Counted from the stretch's first letter, positions 1-11,709 are shown. The stretch: 64,000 nt of DNA from Cliona cf. orientalis (GCA_963930775.1 OZ005694.1:5325054-5389053); one strand, 5' to 3'. The notes: generated by a model not told the origin, from the sequence alone. Numbers and translations: made by a program.

Positions 1-2
1 AT

Positions 3-233
3 CGAGGTGAAGAAGAAGTGTTTATTCGTGGTCAGTGGGTTTCAAAATTGAAGGAACGATATCCTCTTTCTCCCTTGATTTATCACTGCTTGCAAAGAGA
101 TCCTTTAAAACGACCAACAGTGAACCAGCTTAGGGAGAATTATCTTGGCAGTTTGAACAATAGGCTATCGATAGAAGCAATAGCCAAAGCACATACAGAA
201 ATGCTTCTTTATTTCAATGAAGTACTCCCCTAA
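3..233 (+). CDS. protein kinase, C-terminal end (5' partial)
   Basis: The reading frame is open from the window edge and stops with TAA at 231-233, so only the last 76 or so codons of a larger gene are present. The segment CLQRDPLKRPTVNQL matches kinase subdomain XI (C-L-x-x-D-P-x-x-R-P-T-x-x-x-L), which packs the end of the C lobe. About 35 residues follow, with no further recognisable domain. No splice acceptor is needed inside the visible part. The first ATG in frame lies well inside the conserved helix, so a start within the window is unlikely. The substrate and the rest of the architecture are outside the window. Confidence 0.75.
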   Translation, partial: RGEEEVFIRGQWVSKLKERYPLSPLIYHCLQRDPLKRPTVNQLRENYLGSLNNRLSIEAIAKAHTEMLLYFNEVLP

Positions 234-1703
234 TAACTATTATAAAAGCGACCTTGCAAGGTTGTTAATTTTCCCCTAGATTTTGTCTCAATAGTTGCTT
301 ATAATTATTATGATCTGTCAGCTAGTGTCATAATATTTTTAAAAAATGAACAGTTGATTAATTTTGTTATAATGTTTTATAACTAAATTTTTATTTTTGT
401 TGTGGTATTTTTGGTTTTATAGCTACATGGTATTATAAATATTAAATTAACTTTTATAGGCATTCTTTGTGCAAGTTAATAATTATTATGTACCGGTATG
501 TGAGTTTTGTCACGGTTAAATATTCTAAATTAATGTGGTATCATTAATAATGAGCTGAATTATACTTTGTATTAATTGATTTTGTGTGAATTTCTTTGGA
601 ATGCCTATATATTATGCTCTGGTTCTCTTTGTTTTTTCCCTATACCCAACTTTCCCATGAATTTTGTACTTCAGTACGAAATTCAAACTGAATCGCGGGG
701 ATCGATAACAGATCTAGACAGATATGTACAAGTATTATTATACTAACTGGTCATGCATGGGATGGGCCATTCCAGTCTCTTTGGGTCGTAACAATATTAT
801 TGTAGCACTCACATTAAATATATTATTTATCTTTTCCAATAGATACAAGTATAGGGACGGTATCTGGAGGATATAATATACCAGGTCCTAATCACAAAAT
901 CAAATAATGAACACCATTGCATGGTGCTAAACCTTCGGTGCTGTGATCATGAGATTTATAGGCCACTCCAATCTCAGGTTGTCTAAGGACTGGGACACCC
1001 ATTCAGACTCATGATTTTTAGCTGTATCTTTGCTTGTTTAGTGTCTAGAAGACAACATGATACGGACAAGAAAGTTGCACCATAATGTAGAGCAACCATT
1101 TCTCTAACCGCAAACTAATTTATAGCCACGCCCACTAATTAGTTACCTCCTGGTGACGTCATGAGTAATGGCTATTCTGAAGATAAAATCGCCAAAGGCG
1201 GCGGTGAAGATCAGCCTGGACGACTATTTCTCCAGGCCTTAGATAATATTCATATGCCTAACTAATAAATATCACGGGGGCAAGTCGATCTGTCATACTA
1301 CTAAGCTAGAATACCACGAAGTGTGATAAATGTACCGATCTTGGAGGGCTATTTACCTGAATATCTCCCGTCCCGTTGAACAGCTCTTCTTGCCCCCGGA
1401 TAGTATGGCTTAAAATCGACGTTATTCGCTTTGTGCAACGGAGATATCTTCGTAGCTAAGCGTCTTCATCGCCGCCTCGGCAACCTTCAGCCTTTATACA
1501 GCTACTCTATGGCCATGATCGTGATCATGTGACTAAATGTAGTGCTAGGTATATTGCGCACGTGATCCCGCTCGCGCGTGCGCGTACCCAGTCCTTACCA
1601 GTACCCAGTCCTTAGACTACCTCCTCAGTGCTAACGGGCTCTACCTTGGTGCTTTTGCGCATGCACTGGACGAATTTATATATTTCTAATATCGAGGAAA
1701 GAT
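234..1703. other. AT-rich non-coding stretch, possible decayed TIR element
   Basis: No convincing exon was seen. Short inverted repeats occur at about 976-995 (AGGTTGTCTAAGGACTGGG) and 1602-1622 (its near complement). A second inner pair around 1190-1210 and 1463-1482 carries a GGCGGCGRTGAAGA motif. Together these suggest an old inverted-repeat transposon of about 650 bp spanning roughly 976-1623. No target duplication was identified. Confidence 0.35.
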
Positions 1704-1835
1704 CTGAAATATGATGTTTCGACTTTCAGTTACATGTGAAAGTTGTAGAAAGGAGATATTTCAACAAAAGAGCTGAAATACGATAAAATATGAACTTTCA
1801 ATGACGTTTAAAACTGAATAAATATCGTGTTTCAG
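1704..1835. mobile_element. MITE with CTGAAATAYGAT termini, copy 1
   Basis: The block begins CTGAAATATGATGTTTC and ends with ATATCGTGTTTCAG, an imperfect inverted match to the start. It lies just beyond the 3' end of the transposase gene at 2.1-5.3 kb. A related block with the same terminal motif is at 11,513-11,709. No coding potential was seen. Confidence 0.45.
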
Positions 1836-2089
1836 TGTAATCGTAAATATGTGCTTATTTATCATGTTTCCATTGTGTTTCATCATAGCATAAAGATGAG
1901 AAAATGTCATAATTACACTGATTCACTGAAATTTAACATTTCTTCATTTATACACATGATACTTATTTACACTGAATTTCAAAAGTGTGGACTCATAATA
2001 ATATTATTATTATGATGAGATTGTTACACTGTCATGATTAATTACAAAATTAATAACCAAAAGTCAAGGATGTACTATTGTAACAGTAT

Positions 2090-5000
2090 TCATACAAAAT
2101 GCTTGGATCGTAAAGGACAAACAAACATAACGCTTTCAAAATTAGGGTGGCAAGCACCATCAGTTCTTATACTACCATATGCTGGTGCAAATTTAGAGTT
2201 AATGCAAGCAATAGGTATGTATGAAGAAGATCCATATGCCTCATGACTATCTCTGTGCCAAAGATCTAAACCATTTCCATACAGTGCCTTGTTTGGATGA
2301 TATCTGTACCATGCAACTTGAGCAAATGGTATGCTATAAGTTTCGCCCTTATCTGTCCTGAACTTATATACAAATATCTGTCTTATCGTTCCCGGTCTTA
2401 AATCACTCTTGGTTTCAATATCTCCAGCATCACCAGCCCAGCGTGCAAGTATGTTACTATGACGACCATACCTTGAATCATTATGCACACTGTACACTTC
2501 AGAGCCGAACTCAATGCGTTGATAGCATCTAATCTGTTTTGGGAGGTGATCTATCTGGGGAATAAAATCCTGATCCTTAAAGAGATGGTGAAGAACTCTA
2601 GAAAAACAAATCAGTTCTCTACTTGATAAGAGTTTCATTTTCCAGCGATTAGAAACCCTCCATACTGATTCTTTGAGCAATAAATGTGTACTATTTTCTC
2701 TGAAATCTGAATTTGATAGACAGTATAGTCCAAACTTTATCTGAGGCTCATCAAGGCATTTGTCTTTATCATGAACTCCTCCAGTTACACTTTCTAGTAG
2801 ATGGAAAAATTGATCCTGGAACATCTGTGGTAGAGATAAAGTGTGCAGCTGCATTTCTGTTTCAAAACGCCTCATAAGTTGAACCTCAATATGCTTTTGA
2901 TTGTTTGGAAATTTACCTAACATTCCATTGTACCGTTCAAAACTGAAGAGCCAAAATCCAAACATGGGTCCATAATCATGTATACATTCAGATAAATGAC
3001 CATGAAGATGCATATTTGGAGTGATTTCTTGTTTTCCATAGAGAATCTCTACCTTACGACAAAAGTTAAGGAGGAGAAGGTCGGCTTTCTTTATTTCTAT
3101 GTCTGATAAAACTGGAAGAGTAAGCAACCTGCAAGCTAAAACAAATGAGCGCCAGCACTCATAATGTTCTTTGCCAATAAGACCACGAAGAGCATAAAGA
3201 GAGTATACTAATGTCCAATTCAACCACTGCTCAGCTGTGAATCCACCGAATGCTGATGCTATTTTGCGCGGTATACGTCCAATTGTTGAGGGAACGGCTA
3301 CACAATCTACCCTTGCTTGAATTTCTTTTAGCTCCTTCTCTTTTAGCAAACCTCTTGGAATCCAAATCTTTTTGAAAATCTTTTTTGCTGTTCCAAGGAA
3401 CAAGTTATGCATTGGATCTATGATAGTGTGCAAAATAGGATTAAAGTATTCCAACTCAGACATAATAGAGTAATACATCCCATTTGCTACTTCAAGATCA
3501 TTTCTAGCCTTTAATGTTTTTGCATGCTTAATCTTCTTGGAAATGGTACGATGTTTGTCAATATCTCTTGGTGGCCAATTTTCTCTCTCAAATCCAGAGT
3601 AATCTTTTTTTGTTATTGGCCCAGGAAAGAATATGAAGCATCTAGAACAGCCATGATTTGCATTATGCCCTTTGAATCCACAAACCTTACGCGCAGCTGG
3701 TATATCACATGCAGCGCAGATTAGTGCTCCTCTAACAAGAACTTTGAAGCTTGGAGATTCAGATGTATACATACGAATACCCTTCCAGAGATCCTGGAGT
3801 TCGCTGATTAGTGGTGAAAGAAATGTGTTCAGAGTATTGGGTTCGCTCTCAAGGGGCGGTATTAAGCCAGCTAAAATTACATTTTCACGCTTATAGCGCT
3901 CTTTTCTAGGAAGATTCACAAGAACAAGGTAAATAGCTCCAATTGAATCTGTACAATGCTTAAAAGGTTGAAAAAAATCAAAATTTAGCATTAATGCAAG
4001 AGTTCTCTTTTTGTGCAACAGTTCATCCACAAAATGTTTCCAGACCCTACCATCATAAACATCTCCATAAAATCCCACAGGCATATTCCTTTTTCTCCAG
4101 GACTCTAGCTGTAAGTGGATGTTCTTACGAAGAAGGATTCTCTGTAATGCATCCTTGAGGCTTTTTCGTACATAGCAATGCAAAGCATACAATCGTTTTG
4201 TACCATTAGAATGATGCACTACACGCACTAATGGTGTGCTACAGGAAAGTCGTCTATTTCTTTGCGGATGATCTGGAAACTCAACGTAAGTGCATCTTTT
4301 TACTCTAACTGAGCCATCTGGGTTTGCCTTTAGCATGTGATCATAGTCATACAGACTGAGACATTTAGGACGGAGTGCATATTTCACAAATGTATCACGT
4401 TCAATTCCGAGGTACCTATAAGCAACAAAGAGACTGACTGGAAAAGCAGAAAGACCAATAGCTGCAGGAGAACTAACTAACGTTTTGGCTACAGAAAATG
4501 CTGTGGCTATGGACGTTAGTAGCTCATTCATGGCAACTGCACTAATGCAATGAGCAATCTGCCAGCTTAACAAGAAAATTAGAAACCAGCGAAACAAATG
4601 TGTAAAATTCTTATCATGTGGTGCTAAATGTGGAACATCTTCGGTTTCAGAGTCAGACTCAGACTCTGATTCATACTCTGACTCCATTTGTGAATCATCT
4701 GCAATATAAAGGATAATTTTGAGCTTGGGATTAAAGGGGCATGCATAATTATTACGCCCATCCTCTCCCCCTCCCCCCTCAGTGACACTCTACTCAGTCT
4801 CTCAGTCTCTCTCTCTCTGCACCTCATTAATAATTTATACTAATACATACAGCCATCATTATGCAAACCATGATCATACATTGCAATCAGGGTTCAAACT
4901 TAAAATCTACTCATTTAATTGGAGTCCTACCTTCATTCAGCTTGTCTGGCTCAGGAGATTCATCTGGTTCAACGTCTGTGTTTTCACTTTCATGAGGGGT

Positions 5001-5322
5001 ACTATGATCCATTTCAGAGCTATCATTGGGATCAACCTATAAACAAAATAAGACGTTTACCATATATTAATCAATTATGTCAGGTATTAGTTACCATACT
5101 ATCCTCTTCTGGACATGCTGGATTTGAAGAAAAATCTCCAAATTCTGTGATGAGGGGTTGTTCATGTGCTGCTTCTGTAGCACTTGTTTCAGGAAACCTC
5201 TTGATTTTTTTAGTCCATGAATTAGACTCACTGTCAAAATACAATCTTTGATGCTCTCTAAAGGTTCTAGAAGCTAACATCTCCATACAGTGTCCACAGA
5301 ATTTACGTGACACTCCAGCCAT
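2090..5322 (-). CDS. Tnp2/CACTA-like transposase, three exons, apparently intact
   Basis: Exons on the minus strand are 5322..5095, 5036..4931 and 4698..2090, joined by GT-AG introns of 58 and 232 bp. Phases match exactly and give about 980 residues. Exon 1 starts MAGVSRKFCGHCMEML and has a short Cys/His finger (C-x2-C...H). Exon 2 and the start of exon 3 are acidic linkers rich in Asp, Glu and Ser. Exon 3 carries the Tnp2-type core: NVILAGLIPP, an EP.N..L.PL..EL..LW segment, VRGALICAACDIPAARKV, a GCSRC finger and DPMHNLFLGTAKK. This fits a cut-and-paste transposase of the CACTA/EnSpm group (Transposase_21-like). The start is chosen because exon 1 opens with ATG just after a promoter-like AT stretch. 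No frameshift or stop was seen. Terminal repeats of the element were not found. Confidence 0.8.
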
Positions 5323-5644
5323 GATTGGTTATCTGTCTATAATATAGCTACATATACTGCCAGATCAGAGCACGTCACATGGTCAGCAGGTGAGATATGA
5401 TCCTTGATTGACACTTAATTATAAGTCATTATCACTAGATGTGTTTGATAATGTATATACCCATGTGTTCTCCATACTGTCTATAATATTATTATCTGCA
5501 TGTGTATCTCTATCCCTGCATGTATGACATGTATATACAATGTACGTCATAGTTCCCCCCCCCCCCCCTTTTGATTTAAATAGAAATAATTTTAATGAAT
5601 GGCCAGAATATTGATAACAATAAGTAATAAATTAAAAGTACTAG
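5323..5644. other. intergenic spacer with poly-C tract
   Basis: Nothing coding was seen. A C run of about 15 bases lies near 5557-5570. The stretch separates the start of the Tnp2-like gene from the 3' end of the kinase gene; both are on the minus strand. Confidence 0.6.
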
Positions 5645-6823
5645 CTACCTTAATATATCAGAAAGAGATTCACAAACATACTGAAGTGAAGGTCTCATGG
5701 CAAAATCAGATTTTGTACATAATCTTGCTACAACTTTGAGATCATGATTTTTAGTGACAATCACAACTTTTTTAATGATGTGACCAATAGAATAAATATC
5801 TGTTTGCACAGATTGAGCCTGTAACCCTTTGACAAGTTCAGGTGCTAAGTGAGTGTAATTCTTTAGATAGTATTCTTTTTCCTTGTCAGTCAGTTTATAC
5901 TTTTTGGGGCATGTCATGGATCTGGCCTTGCCAAAGTCAATGATGATTGGCCATACAGGTGGATTTTCCTTAGTCTGACAGTGACAGATGCAGTCGCTCA
6001 TGATAATGTTGTCACACTTCAAATCATTATGTAGAAAACCTTTTGTGTGTATTGCTTGTACACCATTACAGATCCCGACGAGAATTTGTGTCCAGTCATG
6101 TATTCTTACTTGTGAATCACTTTGATACTGATTACGTAAATATTGATGAAATGTGCATGATTTACCAGCAACGGAGTAAAATTTTGTCACAAGAAGCGGT
6201 TTTGAACACTCAGGATGATCATATACACCGATAAAAAGGGGTAAGTTTGGATGGCCATGGCATACTTCAACCATTACTTCGGCCTCGTACCAGACATCTT
6301 TTATAGAATAGGAATCAAGAGTTATTGTTTTCACAGCTACTTCAGTAGCACTAAGCAACATTTTCGTACACTTTCCAAATGATCCCGATCCTAGATCAGC
6401 ATCTGCTCCAAGTGATACTAAGCTGTATCTATCAATCCTGTTGATTGCCTGATGATTCTGAACTTGTGTGTCGGAATCAGAATATCGAGTAACTCCAGCC
6501 ACTGTCAGTCGAGATGAAGCTGTGGGTTTACTACGCAAAAAGCATCGTAGTGAAGAAACACTGCTTGGTCCTGAATTATGCTGAGCTGGTACGCATTTCA
6601 TGGGCGGTTTACACGCTCCTTCCCGGACGGTTAGTTTTAACGCACGCTTCCTTGCTGCTGCCAACTGGCCGCGAGTTTGAATCAATTCCTCTTTCTTTTC
6701 TTCTAACTCCTGTAAAACCGCGTACGTTTGGTGCAACCTCTCTTTTCTTTTGTTTCGATTGTTCCTTCTCCGTCTTCTGTTTCGTTCTTGCTTTCGTGTA
6801 GTCTCCTTCATGCCTGACTCCAT
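5645..6823 (-). CDS. protein kinase with basic coiled-coil N-terminus
   Basis: Single-exon gene of 392 residues. The ATG at 6823 (MESGMKETTRKQ) is the first methionine that makes sense; upstream codons run into GC-rich promoter sequence. Residues 8-60 are strongly basic and then heptad-like (LQELEEKKEELIQ), suggesting a short coiled coil. The kinase domain follows from about residue 140: glycine loop LGSGSFGK, VAVK lysine, a helix-C glutamate in YEAEVMVEV, catalytic loop HNDLKCDN, IDFGKARS, APEL and DIYSIGHII. The HRD arginine is replaced by Asn, a non-RD loop, but the catalytic Asp and the metal-binding Asn and Asp remain, so activity is plausible. Substrate unknown. The gene is divergent from the five-exon gene at 7.3 kb and may share its promoter. 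Confidence 0.88.
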   Translation of the reverse strand: MESGMKETTRKQERNRRRRRNNRNKRKERLHQTYAVLQELEEKKEELIQTRGQLAAARKRALKLTVREGACKPPMKCVPAQHNSGPSSVSSLRCFLRSKPTASSRLTVAGVTRYSDSDTQVQNHQAINRIDRYSLVSLGADADLGSGSFGKCTKMLLSATEVAVKTITLDSYSIKDVWYEAEVMVEVCHGHPNLPLFIGVYDHPECSKPLLVTKFYSVAGKSCTFHQYLRNQYQSDSQVRIHDWTQILVGICNGVQAIHTKGFLHNDLKCDNIIMSDCICHCQTKENPPVWPIIIDFGKARSMTCPKKYKLTDKEKEYYLKNYTHLAPELVKGLQAQSVQTDIYSIGHIIKKVVIVTKNHDLKVVARLCTKSDFAMRPSLQYVCESLSDILR

Positions 6824-6913
6824 TGTGCATATGCATGCCTTATTGTAGGCGGAGCTAATAATTATTAGTACTGCCCTGGTACCGGAACGAGACAAGAGCC
6901 GGCCAACGGTATG

Positions 6914-6972
6914 GCGCCGCGCGCGCAATCACTTTCGAATTTCTGATTCCGCCGCGCGCACGCGCGCGGGCT
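6914..6972. other. CpG-dense alternating purine-pyrimidine block
   Basis: Runs of GCGCGCGC and CGCACGCGCGCG sit just upstream of the kinase start. They stand out against the AT-rich surroundings and could be an unmethylated promoter core. Function is inferred only from position. Confidence 0.4.
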
Positions 6973-6985
6973 GTGCACATGGCGC

Positions 6986-7124
6986 ATCCCTGCTGTCGAA
7001 TCCCATTGGTCAGTTTTACCAGGAAACATCACGCTACAATGGATTTGGAGCGTTAAAAATCCCTGCCGTCGAATCCCATTGGTCAGTTTTACCAGGAAAC
7101 ATCACGCGACCGTGGATTTGGCGC
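6986..7124. promoter_or_regulatory. bidirectional promoter candidate: tandem 73-bp block with CCAAT box
   Basis: The block ATCCCTGCYGTCGAATCCCA followed by TTGGTCAG and ACCAGGAAACATCACGC starts at 6986 and again at 7059, a period of 73 bp. Each copy contains CCCATTGG, an inverted CCAAT box of the kind bound by NF-Y. The pair lies between the divergent starts of the kinase (6823, minus) and the gene with ATG at 7339 (plus). Both sequence and position suggest a shared promoter. Transcription start sites are not known. Confidence 0.5.
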
Positions 7125-7338
7125 TCATTTTGCCCACAGAGCTAGCTAGCTAGAGTTAGCTTGATCTCCTGTCTATCTGTGCTAGTCCTGTACCCTCTGC
7201 TTGCCATCTCCCCCTTTAAATAGTGAACGGCGAGGCCTACCGGATCTTCATCTTCAACGAAGGTATAGCGAATTGATCTTCCTGTATATCTTGTCAGTAT
7301 ACATCATGTGCTCTTTTTTTTATTTCAGAGACTCAAAT

Positions 7339-10300
7339 ATGGCAGAAGATGATATAGCTATACTGCTGCAAACTGCTATTTCTGAAATGCAAGAATCAAG
7401 GAGGCAGGCTGAGGTCTTAATGAGACACAATCAGCAACTGGTGGATCAAAACAATCAATTTGCGGACAAGATGAAAGAACTGGTGGCCACCAAACAACGA
7501 AAGCAACTTTCCAAAGTCCAGGTGTCTGTTCAGACAAAGGTATTGAAACTGTGTGTACTAATTTAATAGTGTATAGGTACTAATTACGCTTTGTGTGATT
7601 GTGTATCGAATGGTACGTGTCCTCAGATTTTGCTGTAGGAAGGGAATCAAATTATTACATCATTACAGTGCATATTGACTTTATAGTGGTATATATGCAG
7701 TTACCACTCACAGTGGAGTAGTGATGTCGATCCAGTAGTAGCTAGCTAGTAATGTGTTGATATGGAGTTTACCACTTGAACCCCCTATAGTCTATTATGC
7801 AATTGGGGATGGGACAAAAGGACTATTAGTCTGCAGTGATAGTATTCTCTAATACTTGAAAACTTCACAAGTGTTTAATTGTGCATGCATATGTATGTGG
7901 TCGTCCTGGTTCTGAGACGGTCCCTTCTAGGGAGCAATGTACTCAGTGTACCCCACTTATTGTGGGAGTGACAACCTTATACATGTACAAGCACAATTTG
8001 CCTATTTCCAAAATCTGTGAGCATAATAAGATTATAAAGTAATTAAAAGAGCTTACTATAGTTGGTGCTCACCTTCTCCGGCAACCCTGGCTCTGAGACG
8101 GTTCTACGGAAGCAATGTACTCAGTGTACCCCATAATGGGAGTGGTTGTTGGTGAAGTGAAGCACAATTTTGCCTTTCATTAAGTGGAAATTGGCTTTCC
8201 CTATACTAAATATACCAATCCCCCCTCCCCCCCCCCCCCCCCCCCCCCCGATTTCTATTTGCTCCTCCTTAAGTTTCCTGCTATGTGTTTGCCCCCTCTT
8301 GAGTGAAATCTACCCTGCAAGCTATATTTAGTTGATATTGTTGCAAGGAAGTTTATGATTTTGGGTTTGTGCATGACTATGTCCAGCTTCTGGTGAAATA
8401 TTTCTATGTAGGTTGTGAGGGATAGATCTCTCTATGGATTTTAGATTAAGGACCTGAGCTAGGGAGAAATTATTCAGCAGGGAATTAGTTAGCATTGATT
8501 TACCAGTGTATTAGATAATTATCTATATATTACATGTGTATATAATTATCGTACCCTCGCATAAGAGAGGGCCCATGGGTGGTGCACCTTACATTGGGCC
8601 AAGATTGGAGGATGGGCCGATATTCGAGGTATCATGGATCAGTATTGCATTTATACGTGAAAGAGCGCCCAGGTAAGTTACCCATGCTATCTTCAGAATT
8701 TGAATAGTAGCAGCGGCTACTATTGATTTCAGCCTTATTCAAGCACGGTTACCAATCAAGAGGAAGGGCGGCTGCGATACTTCACCATGTGTCGCTGATT
8801 GCAGCCGTATTAAGTGGGCATGGCTAACCGTGTACGATCGTTTATTTGTGCTGAAACGTGGCATAAACCTACATGTAGCTAGACTTAGTTGTACGGCTGT
8901 TTAGCACGCTATTTATTGATCTTACATAGACTATCCAAAGTTCAGTCCACATAAACCAGCCATTTGAGCTGCGTTTTCAGGGCAGCTACACATGGGCGCA
9001 TCTTTGAGTAAACACTAGACCTTAGCAGGAAATTGAGCCCAAAGTGGGGGGTACCGGCATTCGGTAGTGGGCCCTCTTTCACGAGGGTACAGTATGTGAA
9101 CTTGATAATGATGAGATTTTTCTATCGTAAAATACTGCCCTAGAACTTGATCCACAGTGTGTACCGAAATTTTAGCACCGATGAAGAGGCTGAGAAGCAT
9201 CAGTGGAACTTTAATGAAAGGTAATAAGCAAATTATTGCTACGTAGTGCCAAGCACTTAACTTAAACAAGCTTAATACTCCAGGTTTGAATCACCATTCA
9301 ACAAAGGAGTAACTAGGGAGATAATTCGTGAAATACAGACCGATGTTCCAAACACCAAAGAAGAAGAAATACTTTGTAAGCTAATTTTAATGACTAGCCA
9401 TGTATATTAATACAGGGGGCACCCTGGGTCCTCCCCTCCCCCCCCTCACTGGCATTCCTCCTGAAATTTCCAAGTATTATAATTATCGTACTTGCTCTAG
9501 CTATCGAACATTCTAGTAACCCGAATGGCAGGTTTGAAATATTTTATTTCCATTCTAATTCATTGAACGTGCCGAATTTCAAATTTTCTCACTAATCGAA
9601 TAATCACAAGGTATGCAATCATAGCAGGAGATGTACAGAGTTCAGAGTTCAGCATCAACACATCTATTTGTGGCTTCCATGATTATCGTAGAGTGTGGCA
9701 CCTTATTCTTGCATGGATGGTGTCCATAAGCGGAAAAGGACTACTGAAACTGAATATCATTTTATGATTGCAGTCAGACACTAGAGCTAACAATGATCGA
9801 TAAATCTAAAGCTGGACATCTACCAGAGAGATAGGTAAGCGCGGCAATAGCTAGCGCTTCCTCCATTTTTCTATAGATCTATTCTATTTTTACTCGAACA
9901 AGCTGCTGAATTTATTCATATAATATTGAAGGGCCATAATTATTAATTTTGGCCATAAAAGAGCAAGTACATACTAATACATGTTGTAGAGAAGCCACTA
10001 GATACCATTTCAGAGGTTGTAAAATTCAGCCCCCCCCTTAGTTTGGGTATGCTAACTTGCATTAGCCCCTCTATCATTCCTGCAGGTGGATGTCGTGTGT
10101 ATTTCAAATCTTTAAATGATGACAGGAAACGCCGAACATCTGGCGCATATAATCAGCACAGGACCAAGCAAAAAAGGATTGGACGTCTTAAACATGTAAG
10201 GTTGTATAATATGTAATCTAGCTTTCACTGACTGTAAGGTGGCTCACACAAAGTCATAAATTTCAAAATTTCCTGGGGGGGGGGAGCATGCCCCAGACCC

Positions 10301-10872
10301 CTAGTATGGGTATGCTGCCACATACTAGGTTTTACCCCCCACTACGAAACAAATTAAATCCCCAATCATTGCATTAAATAGTACAGTAACAACAATTATT
10401 CACTTCCAAATTAATTTTGCAGAAACTTAAAATCCGAAGCTTAGGACTGGACACAGCTGCCTCAGAACACACGTGGAGTGCTACACACAAACAGCGTGTA
10501 CGAAAACTCCTTACAACAGATTATATGTCATCAGAATCCTCCGATGAAGAAGACACTGAATCTGGTGGGAGGTCTGTTTTGAAAGTAAAAAAGTTATTAT
10601 GGCTCAAAAAGAAATATAGAAACGCCTTTCATCAAATTGATACAGCATATTACAACAGCCACAAAAAATCGAAAGATAAACTTAAGCATCGTATTTCTGG
10701 ACCTGATAGTGTTCGTCAACCGCCTGAGGATGCACCCAGATTTGCTATCAAATCTGAATACCACCGGGATAATCAGGAATCAGATCCAGGACTCAACTCG
10801 TCCATCAGTGATCCTACATCCCAAGATCCACAACTTAACTCCTCACTGTCCTCAGCTAATGATTCTGAGTAA
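7339..10872 (+). CDS. five-exon gene of unknown function, conserved-looking nuclear-type protein
   Basis: Coding exons 7339..7539, 9144..9220, 9284..9375, 10086..10195 and 10423..10872 join with consistent phases and GT-AG sites to give 309 residues. A 5' non-coding exon probably ends near 7260, with acceptor TTTATTTCAG at 7328. Residues 1-67 are a predicted coiled coil (MAEDDIAILLQTAISEM...). The middle (about 90-165) holds VTREIIREIQTDVPNTKEEE, then CRVYFKSLNDDRKRR and a very basic stretch. The C-terminal half has DYMSSESSDEED, a tryptophan-containing KKLLWLKKKYRNAFHQID segment, SVRQPPEDAPRFAI, and a Ser/Asp-rich tail. I recall similar D-Y-M-S-S-E...W...F..Q.D proteins of unknown function in invertebrates. 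Family name and role are not known to me. The acceptor of exon 2 is weak. Confidence 0.65.
7900..8150. repeat. two diverged copies of a dispersed repeat in intron 1
   Basis: Copies near 7906-7970 and 8085-8145 share CTGAGACGGT, AGCAATGTACTCAGTGTACC and TGGGAGTG. They lie in the first coding intron of the five-exon gene. No coding potential. Confidence 0.5.
8220..8250. repeat. poly-C tract
   Basis: A run of about 30 C with two interruptions at the start, inside intron 1 of the five-exon gene. Length is likely unstable. Confidence 0.9.
8551..9090. mobile_element. TIR MITE in intron 1
   Basis: The termini GTACCCTCGCATAAGAGAGG and its imperfect complement ending ACGAGGGTAC (9081-9090) face each other 540 bp apart and are followed inward by GGGCCCA on both sides. 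No transposase was seen. It inserted in the intron upstream of exon 2 of the five-exon gene. Confidence 0.5.
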
Positions 10873-11512
10873 TTATTGTTGTTTTAAACTAGAGGAGGTT
10901 GGCCACGCATCATGATACATTGATAGCTTACTTGATTTTCATCCCCGCCCATCCCAATTTTTACAGGCCAACTCTACGAATTTTATTGCTATTGTGCATA
11001 TGAAGTAGAGCGACTCTACCCAAGTATATAGAAAATATAATCTAGATCTAGTCTAGTGTCCTGATGAGTAAGAAATAAAGTGCCTCCTCCTGCCCCTACT
11101 TTTTGGAAAAAGGGATGAAAATTATTTTATGTCCTTAGCATTCCTGAACAAAATTTTTTATTGGTGATGTTTGATGATGCATGTCCAACCTAGCCTCCTA
11201 GATCCTCTGGTCCTTAATAATCACCATTCATTATTGTTTAGAACAGGCTATTTTATTGTCATACTTATGGTCCAAGCCAATTATTCACGAGACTGTCTAA
11301 CTTCAGATCATGATCAATCATTTGCAGCTTCATTTATTACAATTATTATAATTTTCAGCATAGTATCAGATTCTGAAAATTTACATAAACATGAAAAATA
11401 AGTGCACTTCAGTATCAGTGTATTAATTTATTTATGGTCTTTCAGCTTACATCAGCTAATGGTACTATGTGGAGTCATGGATGTTAAGTATCTTGTAGCA
11501 GATAGATATATT
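10873..11512. other. 3' flank, no gene seen
   Basis: AT-rich. AATAAA-like strings near 11075 could serve polyadenylation of the upstream gene. No other feature is supported. Confidence 0.4.
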
Positions 11513-11709
11513 CTGAAATATGATCTTTCTGTGGCAGTTTTTCCCAGATAATATGCTGAAACATGGCAATAAAGCATATTTCTCTACTGACATAATATAT
11601 GTGTAAATATGATGTTTCAATACCTTTATCCACATATTTTCTCATGGTGGAAAGGTGGCCAGTGTGCTCTGCTGAAATATGATTAAACTTCGCAAACATC
11701 ATATTTCAG
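11513..11709. mobile_element. MITE with CTGAAATATGAT termini, copy 2
   Basis: Begins CTGAAATATGAT and ends ATCATATTTCAG, a perfect 12-bp inverted pair. An extra internal copy of CTGAAATATGAT lies near 11672. Related to 1704-1835. Non-coding. Confidence 0.6.
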
